Shown: positions 6,063 through 7,498 of the stretch, piece after piece
How the letters are laid out: each line of letters starts with the position of its first letter
Numbering within the stretch: the first letter of the stretch is position 1
Assembly: GCA_944391155.1 (NCBI GenBank)
Contig: CALXSO010000081.1
Location: 1 to 7,498 of the forward strand
Reading direction: 5' to 3'
From: an uncultured Clostridia bacterium
GTDB taxonomy: Bacteria > Bacillota > Clostridia > TANB77 > CAG-508
DNA length: 7,498 nt
The notes under the pieces: generated by a model
The model's database searches: none
What the model saw: only the letters and a program-made list of their open reading frames with translations
What the model was told of the DNA's origin: nothing
Made by a program: the position numbers and the translations under genes

Positions 6063-7319
6063 TTCTGTTTCTAATTCTGATTTTTCTGTTTTTGAAATCT
6101 CATTAATTTTTATACTTCTTACGTGATTAATCTTTTCCCATGTTGTATTTCTTTTAAATAGACATTTAAAATTTATTAATAACCATGTACCCATGAATAA
6201 TGGATAACATATTATTCCTTTAATCATAGGCTTTATTGGTCTTTTATCTAACCACATAACAAATAATGCTGTTGCGATTGGAAAAAGAAATGTTGGTATT
6301 AAAAAGTTTAATATATTTAATATTAAGTCTGCCTGTGTAATGGCATTTCCTGCATACATAAAAAAGTTTGCAAGTAACAATACTAGTGTTATAATAAACA
6401 TTGGTATACTTCCTATGATGTAGAAAAATCCGTCTAAATTCATCATTGACTTATTCTCTTTTACCGCTATTGCTAATTTTTTTGTATATTCTTTCATACA
6501 TTGCATATGACCAACTGTCCATCTGTTTCTTTGTGACCAACTCTGTCTAAAACCAGTAGGTTGTTCATCATATACAATTGCATCTGTTGCCCATCCTAAT
6601 TTTTTACCTTTTATAATTCTTTGTAACGAAAATTCTATATCTTCTGTTAATGTAACAGTTTTCCATCCATTTGGTTTTAAAATATCAAATTTTACCATAA
6701 AACCTGTTCCATTTAATAGTGGTGATAATCCAACATTATATCTTGCTAAATGATAAAATTTATGCATTGTCCAATAAAATAAAGCATATCCTGAAGTTAT
6801 CCAGTTATCAGATGGATTCTTTATATCCCTATAACCTTGAACCACTTCTTCCCCTTGGCATAATTTTTTATTCATATTTCTTATAAAATTTTTATCCACT
6901 ATATTGTCAGCATCAAACACACATACAGCATCATATGGAGCATTTTCTTTTATTTTTTGTTGTAAAAACCAATCTAATGCATATCCTTTTGTTTTTTTAT
7001 TTGGATCAAATCTTTCATACACTATTGCTCCAGCATTTCTTGCTACTTGTGCCGTTCTATCTGTGCAGTTATCAGCAATTACATAAATATCATATAATTC
7101 TTTATTATAGTTTTGGTTTTTCAAACTTTCTATTAAGTTAACTACAACCGCTTCTTCATTATGTGCTGGTATTATTGCCATAAACCTATGATCTTTTTTT
7201 ACTATTAATGGTTTATCTTTTAATTTTATTAATGAACATACACTAATTAGTAGTTGATATAACCAGAATATTGTAACTATCCACACTAAGGCTTCTCTTA
7301 GTATATATAAATATTCCAT
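6045..7319 (-). CDS. GT2 membrane glycosyltransferase, processive-synthase type
   Basis: A 424-residue integral membrane GT-A glycosyltransferase (COG1215-like; IcaA, NodC and BcsA are distant relatives). One N-terminal membrane helix (about 10-31) leads to a cytoplasmic catalytic domain with PAHNEE (51-56), the nucleotide-sugar/metal motif DADN (136-139), the TED catalytic-base motif (225-227) and QRNRW (263-267), the QxxRW motif typical of enzymes that build and hold a polymer. Three hydrophobic segments follow (about 297-322, 332-357, 365-385), then a charged tail. All key residues are present and length is close to IcaA-type synthases. The donor is a UDP- or GDP-sugar; the product cannot be told. 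Start is ATG at 7319-7317, with GAGAGGT a few bases upstream. It has its own promoter and terminator, so it is probably monocistronic. No accessory polysaccharide gene is seen beside it apart from the GT-C gene. Confidence 0.92.
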   Translation of the reverse strand: MEYLYILREALVWIVTIFWLYQLLISVCSLIKLKDKPLIVKKDHRFMAIIPAHNEEAVVVNLIESLKNQNYNKELYDIYVIADNCTDRTAQVARNAGAIVYERFDPNKKTKGYALDWFLQQKIKENAPYDAVCVFDADNIVDKNFIRNMNKKLCQGEEVVQGYRDIKNPSDNWITSGYALFYWTMHKFYHLARYNVGLSPLLNGTGFMVKFDILKPNGWKTVTLTEDIEFSLQRIIKGKKLGWATDAIVYDEQPTGFRQSWSQRNRWTVGHMQCMKEYTKKLAIAVKENKSMMNLDGFFYIIGSIPMFIITLVLLLANFFMYAGNAITQADLILNILNFLIPTFLFPIATALFVMWLDKRPIKPMIKGIICYPLFMGTWLLINFKCLFKRNTTWEKINHVRSIKINEISKTEKSELETEKELIS

Positions 7320-7366
7320 TTTTCTACCTCTCTTTTTTATTATATATATATTATACTACCTTTTTT

Positions 7367-7395
7367 ATTATACTATTATTGTTAAAATTATGCAA
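7367..7395 (-). promoter_or_regulatory. Sigma-A promoter of the GT2 gene
   Basis: The minus strand reads TTGCAT (7390-7395), a 17-nt spacer, then TATAAT (7367-7372), the same two hexamers and spacing as the rimP operon promoter. The predicted start near 7360 gives a leader of about 40 nt. Confidence 0.75.
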
Positions 7396-7433
7396 CTTTT
7401 TTTGGTAAATTTATTCATTTTTTTATTGTATAA

Positions 7434-7486
7434 GAAAAATCGGCTTTTATCTTGGCCCTATATGGATTTTTCCGTATATAGCAAGA
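7434..7486. other. Densely self-complementary element, possible structured RNA or repeat
   Basis: Two competing folds are visible. Fold 1 is a long hairpin: TCTTG (7450-7454) with CAAGA (7482-7486), CTATAT (7458-7463) with ATATAG (7476-7481), and GGA with TCC around a TTTT loop, with bulges GCC and GT. Fold 2 uses GAAAAATC (7434-7441) with GATTTTTC (7465-7472), and GGC (7442-7444) with GCC (7455-7457). The pairings interleave, so they are mutually exclusive or form a pseudoknot. Neither strand shows a T-run suited to a terminator. All three plus-strand frames and two minus-strand frames are open for short stretches, but I recognise no protein. Its strand and function are unknown, and the window edge may cut it. 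Confidence 0.4.
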
Positions 7487-7498
7487 AAGGTTACTATT

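Noticed and set aside
6904..7141. Two overlapping plus-strand open frames inside the GT2 gene
   Set aside because: They cover the conserved GT-A catalytic region of the real gene on the other strand and have no support of their own.
7415..7498. Minus-strand open frame of 27 codons from the right edge to TGA, as the tail of an upstream gene
   Set aside because: The peptide is not recognisable, several other frames are open too, and the stretch coincides with the self-complementary element; the window gives no way to support it as coding.

Overview
The window comes from a very AT-rich, low-GC Firmicutes genome, most likely a Clostridia-type organism. The evidence is base composition, A/T-ending codons, AGGAGG-type ribosome binding sites, TGA used as a stop codon (so not Mycoplasma-like), and the conserved Firmicutes gene order rimP-nusA-ylxR-ylxQ-infB. 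All seven recognisable genes lie on the minus strand, so transcription runs from high to low coordinates. The species cannot be named from the sequence alone.

Layout in the direction of transcription. (1) 7498-7320: the edge of the window holds a dense self-complementary element of about 50 bp (7434-7486), then a near-consensus sigma-A promoter. (2) 7319-6045: a GT2-family membrane glycosyltransferase of the processive-synthase type (QxxRW motif). It ends in a strong intrinsic terminator whose 5' arm is made of the last codons. (3) 6031-5773: an AT-rich intergenic leader with a candidate promoter, inverted repeats, and a hairpin placed between the Shine-Dalgarno and the start codon of the next gene. 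(4) 5772-4240: a GT-C (ArnT/PMT-like) multi-spanning membrane glycosyltransferase. (5) 4239-3915: a 325-bp intergenic region with a weak terminator, an A-tract (UP-element-like), a TTGCAT-17-TATAAT promoter and a leader hairpin. (6) 3914-1: the transcription/translation operon rimP, nusA, ylxR, ylxQ and the 5' two thirds or so of infB. infB is cut by the window just before the expected start of its GTPase domain.

The operon joins 30S maturation (RimP), transcription elongation and termination (NusA), two small RNA-binding proteins (YlxR, YlxQ) and initiation factor 2 (InfB). Four of its five genes start with TTG or GTG rather than ATG, each behind a recognisable Shine-Dalgarno, and the last three genes overlap. 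The rimP leader hairpin is a plausible site for NusA autoregulation, by analogy with Bacillus subtilis. The two glycosyltransferases probably act in envelope or extracellular glycan synthesis. They seem to be separate transcription units with no evident link to the operon.

The coding content is mostly ordinary. The parts that merit a second look are non-coding or architectural: the self-complementary element at the right edge, the hairpin between Shine-Dalgarno and ATG of the GT-C gene, the rimP leader hairpin, and the asparagine-rich linker of IF-2 with possible internal starts.
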